Positions 44,701 to 57,900 of a stretch of DNA of 64,000 nucleotides are shown one piece after another; the stretch's first letter is position 1; the number at the start of each line of letters is the position of its first letter. Below the pieces are notes generated by a model. That model was not told the DNA's origin, did not search any database, and was given only the letters and a program-made list of their open reading frames with translations. Origin of the DNA: Bolinopsis microptera (Eukaryota; Ctenophora; Tentaculata; Lobata; Bolinopsidae); NCBI RefSeq assembly GCF_026151205.1, contig NC_087079.1:16858945-16922944 (forward strand), read 5' to 3'. Position numbers and translations under genes: made by a program.

Positions 44701-47700
44701 AATTGTTCAAGCGCTTCAACTTAGTTAATTTTTTTGGCTCTGTACCAAAAAGTCGAATTTTGAGAAAAATGTACATAATATAGTAGATCTGAGAAGTGAT
44801 ACTTAAAAACCAATTTTACGATATTTGTAAAACAAACGTTTGCCGTTACATTGTATAGTACTTTTGGTTTTGTATGATCATTTCAGTTAAAGTAGACAAA
44901 GCGCCATTGATACAAAGTTGTATTATGATTATATTATATTCAAATCGTTTGTCGTAACCGTGCTCTTTCAAATAAAATACACGAGTTTGACGGTGCTACC
45001 CCCTATAAAGTATAAACCTTGTGCTTAAAAGTTAGACAGCTTTCTTCGATAACAGCTTTCGCTAAAAGCTTATCTTCTGGATAAGCTGAGATCCCTTAAC
45101 TCCTATTTTGTGGATCCACCGCTATATTTCTCAAACCCTGCCTAGGCCCTAGGTAAAATACAAATTATTCGGATCACGGCTGTATGTTAAACGCACATTT
45201 CCAGTATAAAAACGAAAACACGCCATTTATATGGTCACGTCACAAAACAGACCAGCGTGTACGTCTGCACTCTGCACGCTATCTCGCAAAGCTCGCAAGT
45301 GCTTTATGAATGTTGCAGTCTGTAATACAGGTATATACTCTGTTTAATTGCAACTTTGTCCAAGTACAATTTTAACTTTACGTTAGTTTTGGGCCAGACT
45401 GTTGCTTGTGCTGTTGTTGTTGAGATAGTGACATATTTATACTCGATAACTGTGATCATTTTGATCAAATTGGGCACGACCGCCCCCCCCCCCTCACTTT
45501 GATTTAGATTAATAATTCGTTGATTGCTCTTGCTGATCTGATGTATCTGTGATGTACTACGCGAAGTTTAAGTTTGATGTGGATAATTACCTAGTTATCA
45601 AGAAACCATGTCCCCATGAGGTTCCTTAAAATTTAATCGTCTGATGATACACGTTACTATTTGTAGTAAGATCTGCTGTTGATCAAAAGAAACTAATTCC
45701 GTAACTGAAGCTCATAATTTCTTACTTGCTGCACTTATGTCATCAAACTGTTAGCCTGAATATTAGAAGGTCCCTCTATGACAAACTCGAAGCTTTCGAA
45801 GCTATTTCGAAGATTTCGCTGTCGACCCCGTACACATCTATTAAAATGATTAACATTCATTTTCCCCCTAATTTCTTGTATTAGCTTATCAATATTATTA
45901 ACTGACAAGTTTTACAGTTCTTCAGTTTGATGACCAATCACCCGATGTGGAGACTGTTAAGAACCCTCTTGTCGGAGCGAAGACGGATATTATTCTTACT
46001 AGCCATGATCGTTGCATCAGTTCTATTCTTCTCTTACACAAAGCTAGAAGATAACGATAACCTACGTCTCTTACTGGCTGGTAGTCCGGTGTTATCTTAT
46101 CGCATTCAGCTCTGGTACCAGGGAAAATGTGTAGGTTCCTCTCCGGACGGAACGTTACAAGTCATGTTCTGTAATCCTCGAGAGGAACAATATTTCCAGT
46201 TGTTACCTGACGGGAAGTTGATTTTCGGAGATATTGGAAATGTTAGCGGCTTTGAAGGGAAATGTTTGCAACTGGGAATAGTGAATAATATAACCCGGTT
46301 AGTGCTCGGTCACTGCAATTCAGCAATCAAGTTAGATATTGTTAACGGTTCATACCTTCAATTACAAGGGCACAGTAAGAAATACCAGAATTACCAGGGT
46401 AATGAGGAGCGATGTGTTTCACCCATAACCGTGTCTAACGAGGGCCTGATACCCAATTCCAGCCCTTCAAACGGAGACACTGTGTCCCTCACTACCTGCC
46501 ACGAAGAAGCTTCCAGAATCACTCTTATCGAAGAGAAATATTTCCAAAAGAGCAGGAAATACCTGCTACTCCCCCTGCCACAAACCAAGACTAAATGTGA
46601 TTTTCCAGCTTGTGGAATCAACAAATCAGCCCCACGCGCAGCCCTGCTCCCTCCTGATATAGTTGACAGATTTTATTATAATTTATCTGAGTGTGTAACT
46701 GTAGTTACTAAAACTGCTCGGAGACCTCATCTCGTCATGAGAATGGTACAGTCAATGATTAAGAAATATCCGATCTGTTGGCTATCGCCTATGATGATGG
46801 AGTGGGGGAGTTTTCTAGTGAAATCATGGAGGGTATAGGAAATGTAACTAATTTAAAGTACATAATCGGGGATGATAATGACCTGGGCATAGCTCAGGGT
46901 AGAAACTTGGCCCTGGAGCATGTGAAGACAAAATATTTCTTCTTAGTGGATGATGATAACATTTTCACTGATATGACAGATTTGGAATTGCTAGTGGATA
47001 TTTTAGACACGACAGATGCAACCTTAGCTGGGGGAACATTTGCATCTTACAAGGATTTTAGTAGTTATCTCACCTGTGGTTATACTAAAAAGAGAAGAGA
47101 CTTATTTGTAAAACACGGAAGTTGTTTAAAGGCAAACGTGACAATTCCGAACTTTCCAAGATGTGTACGGTGTGAGTTAACTTCTAACGTTTTCCTGGCT
47201 CGGACACGTGACATTATAGATGTTGGAGGTTGGAGCGAGGAGCTGAAGGTTCTGGAACACAGGATATAATTGCGTCAGATTATAAGCGGCTGACGAAAAA
47301 AGTTTATGAGTACGTCCCGATGTTAAGGTCGTAATGCAGACCGACTGGAGGGGAGAATAATGACGAGAAATTATAAGATAAAAACACGGTAGAGAGGAAG
47401 GAAGAAAAAGTTTTGTTTGGTAGCAGGAGGAACATTTAAAAGTATCCTTAAACTAATAATAATCCTTGGGGGGTAATATGCCTGTTAACATCGAATTCTT
47501 ACTATTTATTTATTGTTAATTTGATTAAATTGTATGTGCATATAAAATGTTTAGTTTCTTATTGTATGTTATAATTATGTGGAATATATTTTACGTTCCG
47601 ACACGAATTAATATCATAATATTGCCATGATAGTTTTAATAGTTCTAATTTATTATAAAATCGTCATCTCTGAGTTTAACCACTAAAAGTAATGAGAAGC

Positions 47701-48880
47701 GACCAAAAATTGTTTGAGTTATTAATTATTGGTCATTCAAGAAAAATTCAGTCAACACAGTGAAATTTGGGCCGCGGAAAGCTGAAATCTGAAATGTCCT
47801 AGCGGTAGGACATTTTCAAAATTTCATTCCTCAGAAGTTTTCCTCGGGATTACTGGTTCAAAACTTGAAAACGTCTTGGGTCACTCTCACCGACCTCACT
47901 GATTGGTCACTGGTCAAAAATTCAGCCAAAACCGCGAAATTTAGGTTAGAAAAGCTTATCTTCAAAAATCTTCAAAAATCTCTTTTTATATTCTAATGAT
48001 TTTCCGTGCTTTCTTTGGAAATAGAACTTTGAGTACACCTAAATCGTGTCTTGTGTCCATCTCGTTGACCTGTGAAGATGATCATTCAAGAAAAATTCAG
48101 GTCAAAACAGTGAATTTGGGTCGCAGAATCTGAAATTCGAATATTCATACGGTAGGACATATTTAAAATTTTCATTGCTCAGAGTTTTCTCCGGATGTAC
48201 GCTTCCAGTACATTAGAATGCGACTTGTACACTCTCCACCGACCTCACCTGATTGGTCACTGGTAAATAGATCAGTAAAACCCCTGAAATATTCGGTCAG
48301 GTGGACGCAGAAAAACTTCCCTCTTCAAAAATCTTCCAAAATCTCTTATTTATAATCTGATGATTTTTCCGTTTATCAAAGCTTTCCTTTGGGAATATAA
48401 CTTTGAGTACCTCAACCGTGTCTGTGCCATCCTCAAAGACCTTGTAAGTGGTCATTCAAGAAAATTCAGTCAAAAAAGTGAAATTTGGGTCACGTAAATC
48501 TGAAAATGTCCTCTACTACTAGGACATATTATTCAAAATTGTCCTTTTATCAAAGATTTCTCCCGATATTCAGCTTCCAGTACCTCAATGGCGACTTGTG
48601 TCACGCACACTGATCTCACTGATTGGTGACTGGCAAAAAATTGAGTCATAACTGTGAAATTTCGGTCAAGGAAGCGGGAAAACAGCTTCTTCAAAAATCT
48701 TCCAAAATCTCTTTCTATTCTGATGATTTTCCGTTTATCAAAGTTTTGTTTTGTGAATAGAACTTCCAGTACCTCAATCAAGGAAACAGCAGAAAAGTTT
48801 CTATTTGATAAGCTCTATGAGTATCTGCGTTGTCGAGAAAGGCCATGAAATTAGTTTACAGTTACTGAACTCTTACAGTG

Positions 48881-48917
<37 letters not shown>

Positions 48918-51900
48918 AAGTGGAAGTGACATTTATATTCATGATATTGTGATATAATATCTTACAAACTAATATCCTCAAACGCTCAAACTCCTCGTAT
49001 CTTCAGACGAAGGTTGAGTTTGTTCCGCTCCAGAACATTTGCTACACGGGTGTCTCTCCGGACTCTCTTGTTGATTGCCTCTACTCTATTGCTTACTCCG
49101 GTAAGATCTGTGCACTATCCAGTATCCAGTTTGAGAAATGATTGAATTGGTAGTGACACGTGGAAGGGTAAATAAATTCAGATTATTTAATAGGGTGGAT
49201 GTATATTTTGTATAACTATTGTCTCCTCACTTATTTCACTTACATTTCTGCCAGGGACCCTGTACCTGCGTCTGAAGATGTTTTGTGATCAGTACAGCAC
49301 TGTTGAGAGATACGGTAACGTTGTTAAAGGTCTCGTGTCTGCAGTGGAACAATATCTCAACCTGTACCAAGCTTTTCTAAGCCAGGTTTGATAATAGACC
49401 AGGGTTGGGAGCGGACCTTAAAACCTTTAAAAAAAAGAGAGAACCTTAAATCACAACCCTGTCATAGACTCATGGTCCGGTGTCCGTGACGATACAATTT
49501 TACATGGAACTTTAACTCGGGAAATCGAGTAACGGTTAACATATTATAAATTAACCATAATATAATCTTTTATGCATCTCAACATTATTTATTGAACTAA
49601 CCTTAAAATTTAATTTTACAGATCCCGATTTCCAGTCTTATACAGTTGATCTGGAAAACAAAGGACCTTACCTCTCAGCTAGAGTTTTTGTGCAACTTGC
49701 TACTGCTTGAAGAGGTATCCAATCTTTATGTTAACCAAGTGCATGTTGTGATTAGAATCGAATTAAGGAAGAACCAGGAAAGGCCCGCCTCCCCATTAAT
49801 GACATTTTCACTTTTCATTAATTGGACATTACTGGTAATCTTGTTTTGCTCTTATGAGTGGGTCAATCATTTATTTTTAATTGTAGTTGACGAAATGAGA
49901 GTCTCCACTCAGTGTGTTAAAACATAATTCTTTGTCGACGTTTCGGCTACATGCCTTTGTCATAAACAGGACGTACTGAAAACTTACATAGCTGCAAAGA
50001 TACAATGTTAAAATAATCTATTAATACTACGAAATATAACAACAACAAATAACATTTTGAAACACAACAACAATCACAAATTTTTCCAAAAGAAACATAA
50101 AATAAAACGGCTAAAAGAATCCAAATCGCAACAAGCCGTGAACAATTCTTCATACTACTACAAACATTTTACCAAGATAGCTCCTTCATAAAACTGATTA
50201 ATCAAAAATTATCTAGGTTTATAAGTTCAATATTACATTAACTTCCAAGTATATTTTATCCAATCACCTTCATTTACGGACTCAGACAATTGAGTATTTA
50301 TTTCTGGGTTTTCACGTTTTATTAGAACCGACTGCCACAATTGACGGTCCACATAGTCTTTACATCTTTTTCGAACTATAAACCGAAACGGTATGTTTGG
50401 CATTGAAATGTCTGCATGCTCCTCTAGGTAGTGCTTCCCCATGGCCGTAGATTTGTTGCCATCCCTTACTGATTTGTAGTGTTCCCAGGCTCTACTTCTT
50501 TTAAACCTACCAGTTTCCCCAATGTAGGACTTATTACATATTTGGCATATTAATTGGTAGCAAATGTTTTTGATCATGCAGGATTTATCGCACTGGTAGC
50601 ATTTGCTGTCACTTTGTTTATTGCATTTTGTTTGCTGTAGGCTAGATCTTGTTAAAGCTTCCATGAGACGTTGTCCTGATGTGAATGTTACCCTGGTGGA
50701 ATCCAAGAGGTTTTGATTTCTTAGGGTATAGTAGACTTTTCGACACGTCTGTTCATTTATATAAGGTAATGATAAGTAAGCTATTTTTGAGTTCTTTTTA
50801 GGCGCATTTTGTTTATCCAGTGTATTCTGTGTTTCTCGAATAAGTTTCTTGACAATATTAGGAGGGAAACTATTCTTCTTTAGCATATCAGCTATTCTGT
50901 TGATACTGAGATCTTGTAGTTCAGGTGTGGAGCTGTTATTGATAGCCCTTCTGATCTCATTTTTGGCTGAGTTCAGAATCGTTCTACGAGGGTGAGCAGA
51001 GGCATAATTTAGGAATATGTCCTGGCTGGTTGGTTTAACAAATAAGGAAAAATCTAACCTCTTGTCCACCGTATTCATATAGATGTTCAGGTCCAAAAAT
51101 GCAACACAATCTTTGGAGCACTCATATGTGAACTGTATATCCCTGTTCAACGAGTTAAGGCAGGGCCGGGGGGGGTCTTCATGGAAATTTTCTCAAAATC
51201 GACTTTTTAGTTGTTTCTAATAGAGGGGAGTAATATTACTCCAGTAGCAGGGAATAGTTGAGTGTGCACTTCGATGTACACGATTTCTGACAACACAGGG
51301 TTGTTTGTTCGATCATTCTTAACCAAAATCGTTTAGGTACGCAATTTGTGTCGCTAGACATAACCCTACAGGGCAAATTTTCTAAATTACCCTCAGTCGC
51401 GTATACGGGATTTTTGTATTTCAGTTCCTAAAGGTCATAGAGAATTAAATTTTAGCTTAAAATTACCGCAATGGCCACATTTATATACAAGTTATGAAGC
51501 AACATAAGGTCTACAGTGCATTGTTTTATAGATATTGACAAAAAACTGTTTTTTGGCTCAGCGAACCAAAAATGGCACTGAATTTTGGTAACTTGAACTA
51601 GGAAGGTCGTAGAGACTTGAATTTTAGCTTAAAATGACCGCAAACATCATATTTATATACAACTTATAAAGCAATATAAGCCCTTTAATGCTTATTTGTT
51701 AAGATATTGACAAAAATCAGTCATTTTGGCTACACGCGTGAGGAAAAATACCAAATTGGGCAACTACTTTGGTCTTTTTTTGACAATTTTTGTGCTCAAG
51801 TTATTAAAATGTGCTTTGCAGTTGTAGATCGGATGTTTTCTTCCAATATGGGTTTCGGTATAAATCCGGAAGCACCCGGTTCATGGGTGATAGGGGTTAA

Positions 51901-54900
51901 AAACCCTGAAATGTCAGGCGATGGGCGAGACAATTGTCTGAATTTGGTTATAAAATCACTCTTTGCTAGGGTTTGCTTTTTACCGCTACATTGATCCGCT
52001 TTCTAACTACTAATCATCCCCCTCTACATCATTGATCATTCTCCTTTAGATACATGATTTCTATAAGTTCTTGAAGGTACATCCGGCATGATGTAAAGTC
52101 TATATCAAAGCATTTTAATGTGGTCTTAACAAGTTGCAAGATATTCAAGTTCACTAATAAAACAGAGATTGTAGGATATCCTTCTTTTACATATTGAGTA
52201 ATTGTGGGCTTTTTGAGGGGGAGGCTACAAAATAGCCAAATATAATTTAAACGTAAACGACCCAATAATAATATTAAAAGTAGAATGAAACTACTTAAAA
52301 CTTATACAGATTTATGGTATCCTGTTTCAAGACGCTTGCTCCTGATTTTTAGCAACAATATCGACTGACCCCACGACGTTGTAATATGATTGTGGGTTTT
52401 GAACGGTAGTTTGTAAAAATAATTATTTCCAAGGTAATACTAACTTTCAAAGGTACATCTTAAGTTATCATCAAATTATTCGGGTTGACAGTATTAAACA
52501 TTTTGAATCGGGAAATCAAAGCGTAACTTTTTGATTACAGATAAACGATGTGGATGCGGATGTTGTAAAATGTACATTAACTTCATCTTAAATCTATTTT
52601 GAATGGAGTATTATACAGTAGTTCAACTATATAATTGCATATCCAGTATTCACCTACAAGCATAACTGCTTGGCGTGATAAGGTACATCTTTGAATGGTA
52701 GTAGGGTCTTTCAGCGACACAGCAATATCACTTCCATGGTAGTCCCCGGCTTATGACGGGTTCATAGCGGTATCAAACATGTTTTATGGGCCTAACTCCC
52801 AATCATCTGTCCATATAATGGTGTTTCTGGACAGATAGATGGTGTATGGTGCCCTCATGCTAATTTCAGCGATCTTCATGCAGGCCTTTTTCTCTTTAGT
52901 GTTTACGTTCAGGTGGTTCATAAAGGTTTGGAGGCTGCAGTTGTAAATGACTCGAACTCCAACTTCTACTGTCTGGAGCTTGCAAGCCCATCCGTTGGCT
53001 TCAATCTCTTCTGTCAGCTGCTGATATCTCCCCCTTATCTTCTTTTCTTAAGCAAAGTTCTCCTCATTCAGATGCCCTTCTTCTCTTTATCTGAATAGAT
53101 CACTACATCTGGTCTCAATAGTATTACCCTAATGTAATGTCTAACAATAACGTTTATAAGCGCTAAAATTTCGAACTAGCGGACCGTATTCGGAGGAGAA
53201 ATTTGGGACAGTTTTTTGCTTGGAAATACTGATGTAATCGAATTGTAACCACAATAATATAGTCTTATGGAAAGTATGGATAAATATTAAATATTAAAAA
53301 TAATACAGGTTTGACTATGAAGTTTCGTCAATAATCACGTAAAGAATAATAGATAACCTACAATCTTCGTTTGGTAAACCAATTTGGTATCTTTCCTCAC
53401 ATGTGTAGCCAAAATTACTCAATATTTAAAAGAACGATATCCTACAATCTCTGTTTTATTAGTGAACTTGAATATCTTGCAACTTGTTAAGACCACATTA
53501 AAATGCTTTGATATAGACTTTACATCATGCCAGATGTACCTTCAAGAACTTATAGAAATCATGTATCTAAAAGAGAATGATCAATGATGTAGAGGGGGAT
53601 GATTAGTAGTTAGAAAGCGGATCGATGTAGCGGTAAAAAGCAAACCCTAGCAAAGAGTGATTTTATAACCAAATTCAGACAATTGTCTCGCCCATCGCCT
53701 GACATTTTTTTAACCCCTATCACCCATGAACCGGGTGCTTCCGGATTTATACCGAAACCAATATTGGAAGAAAACATCCGATCTACAACTGCAAAGCACA
53801 TTTTAATAACTTGAGCACAAAAATTGTCAAAAAAAGACCAAAGTAGTTGCCCAATTTGGTATTTTTCCTCACACGTGTAGCCAAAATGACTGATTTTTGT
53901 CAATATCTTAACAAATAAGCATTAAAGGGCTTATATTGCTTTATAAGTTGTATATAAATATGATGTTTGCGGTCATTTTAAGCTAAAATTCAAGTCTCTA
54001 CGACCTTCCTAGTTCAAGTTACCAAAATTCAGTGCCATTTTTGGTTCGCTGAGCCAAAAAACAGTTTTTTGACAATATCTATAAAAAAAAGCACTGGAGA
54101 CCTTATGTTGCTTCATAACTTGTATATAAATGTGGCCATTGCGGTAATTTTAAGCTAAAATTTAAGTCTCTATGACCTTTAGGAACTGAAATACAAAAAT
54201 CCCGTATACGCGACTGAGGGTAATTTAGAAAATTTGCCCTGTAGGGTTATGTCTAGCGACACAAATTGCGTACCTAAACGATTTTGGTTAAGAATGATCT
54301 AACAAACAACCCTGTGTTGTCAGAAATCGTGTACATCGAAGTGCACACTCAACTATTCCCTGCTACTAGAGTATATCTATCAGATGCTTTTGATCCCGTG
54401 GAAAAATATCGTTCCTAGCCGAAATTATTGCCGGTCATAAGTCAGCGCGTGTGTGTAATTGTATTGCGCGAGCGATTTTTGATCGCGTGCCCTGAAAATC
54501 GAGTCTAAAAATCTATCTTCTCCTACATTTTTTGAGCAATCGCCCTGAAACTTTCAGGTTACGTTCTAGGGATCATTTAGAAGAGATGAGCCGGGCAGAA
54601 TTTTGAGATAGGCCTTTAAAAATTTTTTATTCTATTTTGAAAATTTTGGACCTCATTTTTTGATGATTTTTCGAGGTCCAAGATTTTCAAAATCGAATAA
54701 AAAATGTTTACAGGCCTATCTCAAAATTCTGCCCGGCTCATCTCTTCTAAATGATCCCTAGAACATATCCTGAAAGTTTCAGGGTGATTGCTCAAAAAAT
54801 GTAGGAGAAGATAGATTTTTAGACTCGATTTTCAGGGCACGCGATCAAAAATCGCTCGCGCAATACAATTACACACACGCGCTGACCTTTGACCGGCAAT

Positions 54901-57900
54901 AATTTCGGCTAGGAACGATATTTTTCCACGGGATCAAAAGCATCTGATAGATATAACTCCCCTCTATCAGAAACAACTTAAAAGTCGATTTTGAGAAAAT
55001 TTCCACGAAGACCCCCCCCTGCCCCCTTAATGTAGTTAAACAGCAATAGTACTGTGTCTTCATCTCCCTCGATTATGCTGAAGCAGTCATCTACATATCT
55101 ATCCCACATATCTATGATTGGGAGTCCTACTGGTTTGGGGGGAGCTTCTGGTATGTAGGAATAGTCGTTCTCCATCAGAGGCAATTCGATTGTACAGTAA
55201 ACATAGATTATTGCAAATGGTGGAGCTGGTTTCACACCCATGCCGAGTCCATTTAGTTGTTGGTAGAACTTTGAATCAAATCTGAAGTATCCTGCCTGTA
55301 TGACTGATTTGAGGACCAAGTCAAAGTCCCCGAGGTCCATTCCATTTGTATCGATTTTATCCCTGTTGTTTTTTATGAACTTTATGATAACTTTGTGTCC
55401 TTCTACAAGTGGGACATTTGTGTAGAGGCTTTTCACATCAGCCGTGAACATTATGTGGTTTGTGTTTATTCTTCCCATCCAATGATCTTCTAATTTTTGC
55501 CGAAATTGAGGAGTGTTCTTAGTGTTAACGGGAACCAAGTCTAGTGCTTGGTTAAGTATATTGGTAACAAAATGACCTAGTCTTTCCGCTGGTGAATCTA
55601 CTTGGGATGTGACAGGTCGCAAGGGTGGCGGTGAAATATCTTTGTGTGTTTTCCATGTACAATAAAACTCTGGTATACGAGGAAGATATGGATTACAATG
55701 TTCTCCGATCCAAGGATATTTTTGTGTAAGTGAAATTATCAAGCCATCTATATCTGTGTTCATGCGAGGAAGAGGATTTTTGGGCAGTTGTTTGTATGTA
55801 CGAGTATCAGATAGCATTTCCACTACCTTCTTAATGTAGAAAGTTTTATCTGAGATCACGAACTGTTTATCTTTATCAGCTACTTTGATTACAATGTCGT
55901 CCCTAGCTCTCAGCTCTTTAACTATCTTCTGTTGTTGGTCAATAGTTTTCAGAGTGGTGTGGTGTTGTTTCTTTCCTAGGGCCTTGTCATAATCCAATAT
56001 AACTGCGGCTTTCACTGCCTGGAGAACGTGTTCTTTGGCTGGGTTATTAATTTGTTGAGGCTGAAATTTGAAATCTTCTGGTTTTCTTAGAAAACCTTGG
56101 ATCGGAGAACATTGTAATCCATATCTTCCTCGTATACCAGAGTTTTATTGTACATGGAAAACACACAAAGATATTTCACCGCCACCCTTGCGACCTGTCA
56201 CATCCCAAGTAGATTCACCAGCGGAAAGACTAGGTCATTTTGTTACCAATATACTTAACCAAGCACTAGACTTGGTTCCCGTTAACACTAAGAACACTCC
56301 TCAATTTCGGCAAAAATTAGAAGATCATTGGATGGGAAGAATAAACACAAACCACATAATGTTCACGGCTGATGTGAAAAGCCTCTACACAAATGTCCCA
56401 CTTGTAGAAGGACACAAAGTTATCATAAAGTTCATAAAAAACAACAGGGATAAAATCGATACAAATGGAATGGACCTCGGGGACTTTGACTTGGTCCTCA
56501 AATCAGTCATACAGGCAGGATACTTCAGATTTGATTCAAAGTTCTACCAACAACTAAATGGACTCGGCATGGGTGTGAAACCAGCTCCACCATTTGCAAT
56601 AATCTATGTTTACTGTACAATCGAATTGCCTCTGATGGAGAACGACTATTCCTACATACCAGAAGCTCCCCCCAAACCAGTAGGACTCCCAATCATAGAT
56701 ATGTGGGATAGATATGTAGATGACTGCTTCAGCATAATCGAGGGAGATGAAGACACAGTACTATTGCTGTTTAACTACATTAACTCGTTGAACAGGGATA
56801 TACAGTTCACATATGAGTGCTCCAAAGATTGTGTTGCATTTTTGGACCTGAACATCTATATGAATACGGTGGACAAGAGGTTAGATTTTTCCTTATTTGT
56901 TAAACCAACCAGCCAGGACATATTTCTAAATTATGCCTCTGCTCACCCTCGTAGAACGATTCTGAACTCAGCCAAAAATGAGATTCGAAGGGCTATCAAT
57001 AACAGCTCCACACCTGAACTACAAGATCTCAGTATCAACAGAATAGCTGATATGCTAAAGAAGAATAGTTTCCCTCCTAATATTGTCAAGAAACTTATTC
57101 GAGAAACACAGAATACACTGGATAAACAAAATGCGCCTAAAAAGAACTCAAAAATAGCTTACTTATCATTACCTTATATAAATGAACAGACGTGTCGAAA
57201 AGTCTACTATACCCTAAGAAATCAAAACCTCTTGGATTCCACCAGGGTAACATTCACATCAGGACAACGTCTCATGGAAGCTTTAACAAGATCTAGCCTA
57301 CAGCAAACAAAATGCAATAAACAAAGTGACAGCAAATGCTACCAGTGCGATAAATCCTGCATGATCAAAAACATTTGCTACCAATTAATATGCCAAATAT
57401 GTAATAAGTCCTACATTGGGGAAACTGGTAGGTTTAAAAGAAGTAGAGCCTGGGAACACTACAAATCAGTAAGGGATGGCAACAAATCTACGGCCATGGG
57501 GAAGCACTACCTAGAGGAGCATGCAGACATTTCAATGCCAAACATACCGTTTCGGTTTATAGTTCGAAAAAGATATAAAGACTATGTGGACCGTCAATTG
57601 TGGCAGTCGGTTCTAATAAAACGTGAAAACCCAGAAATAAATACTCAATTGTCTGAGTCCGTAAATGAAGGTGATTGGATAAAATATACTTGGAAGTTAA
57701 TGTAATATTGAACTTATAAACCTAGATAATTTTTTTCCCTACTCTTGCCGAAGGCAAAAAGATCGTAGGGAATAAGTAATCGGGTTTGGATATATGAGGT
57801 GGCCCGACGGTCCTACGTTGATGACAAAAGTCTGCTCCTTCGCAATATAAACCACTCCCCTATAATTATGTGTATAAAAGGAGTATATTTTGCGCGCGCG

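Larger units (their letters stand above)
51159..55026. mobile_element. TTAA-flanked element inserted in the minus PLE
   Basis: TTAA lies on both sides (51155-51158 and 55027-55030). Inner inverted ends share GGGGTCTTC, TGGAAATTTTCTCAAAATCG, then AGTTGTTTCT and ATAGAGGGGAGT. The TTAA duplication is the piggyBac habit, but the ends start with G-runs rather than the usual CCC motif. No transposase is seen; most of the interior is two further fold-back elements. Confidence 0.8.
49833..56095 (-). mobile_element. Penelope-like element, minus copy, interrupted
   Basis: Minus-strand PLE: RT half at 55031-56095, interruption by a TTAA element (51159-55026), then the C-terminal half with GIY-YIG at 50233-51154, and the 3' flank to 49833. 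Removing the insertion restores the reading frame of the plus copy. Its 5' end is cut off at the head-to-head junction with the plus copy near 56095. Confidence 0.9.

Noticed and set aside
52913-53098. Small frames in the centre of the large fold-back as a transposase
   Set aside because: Too short, no catalytic motif, and bounded by stops on all sides.
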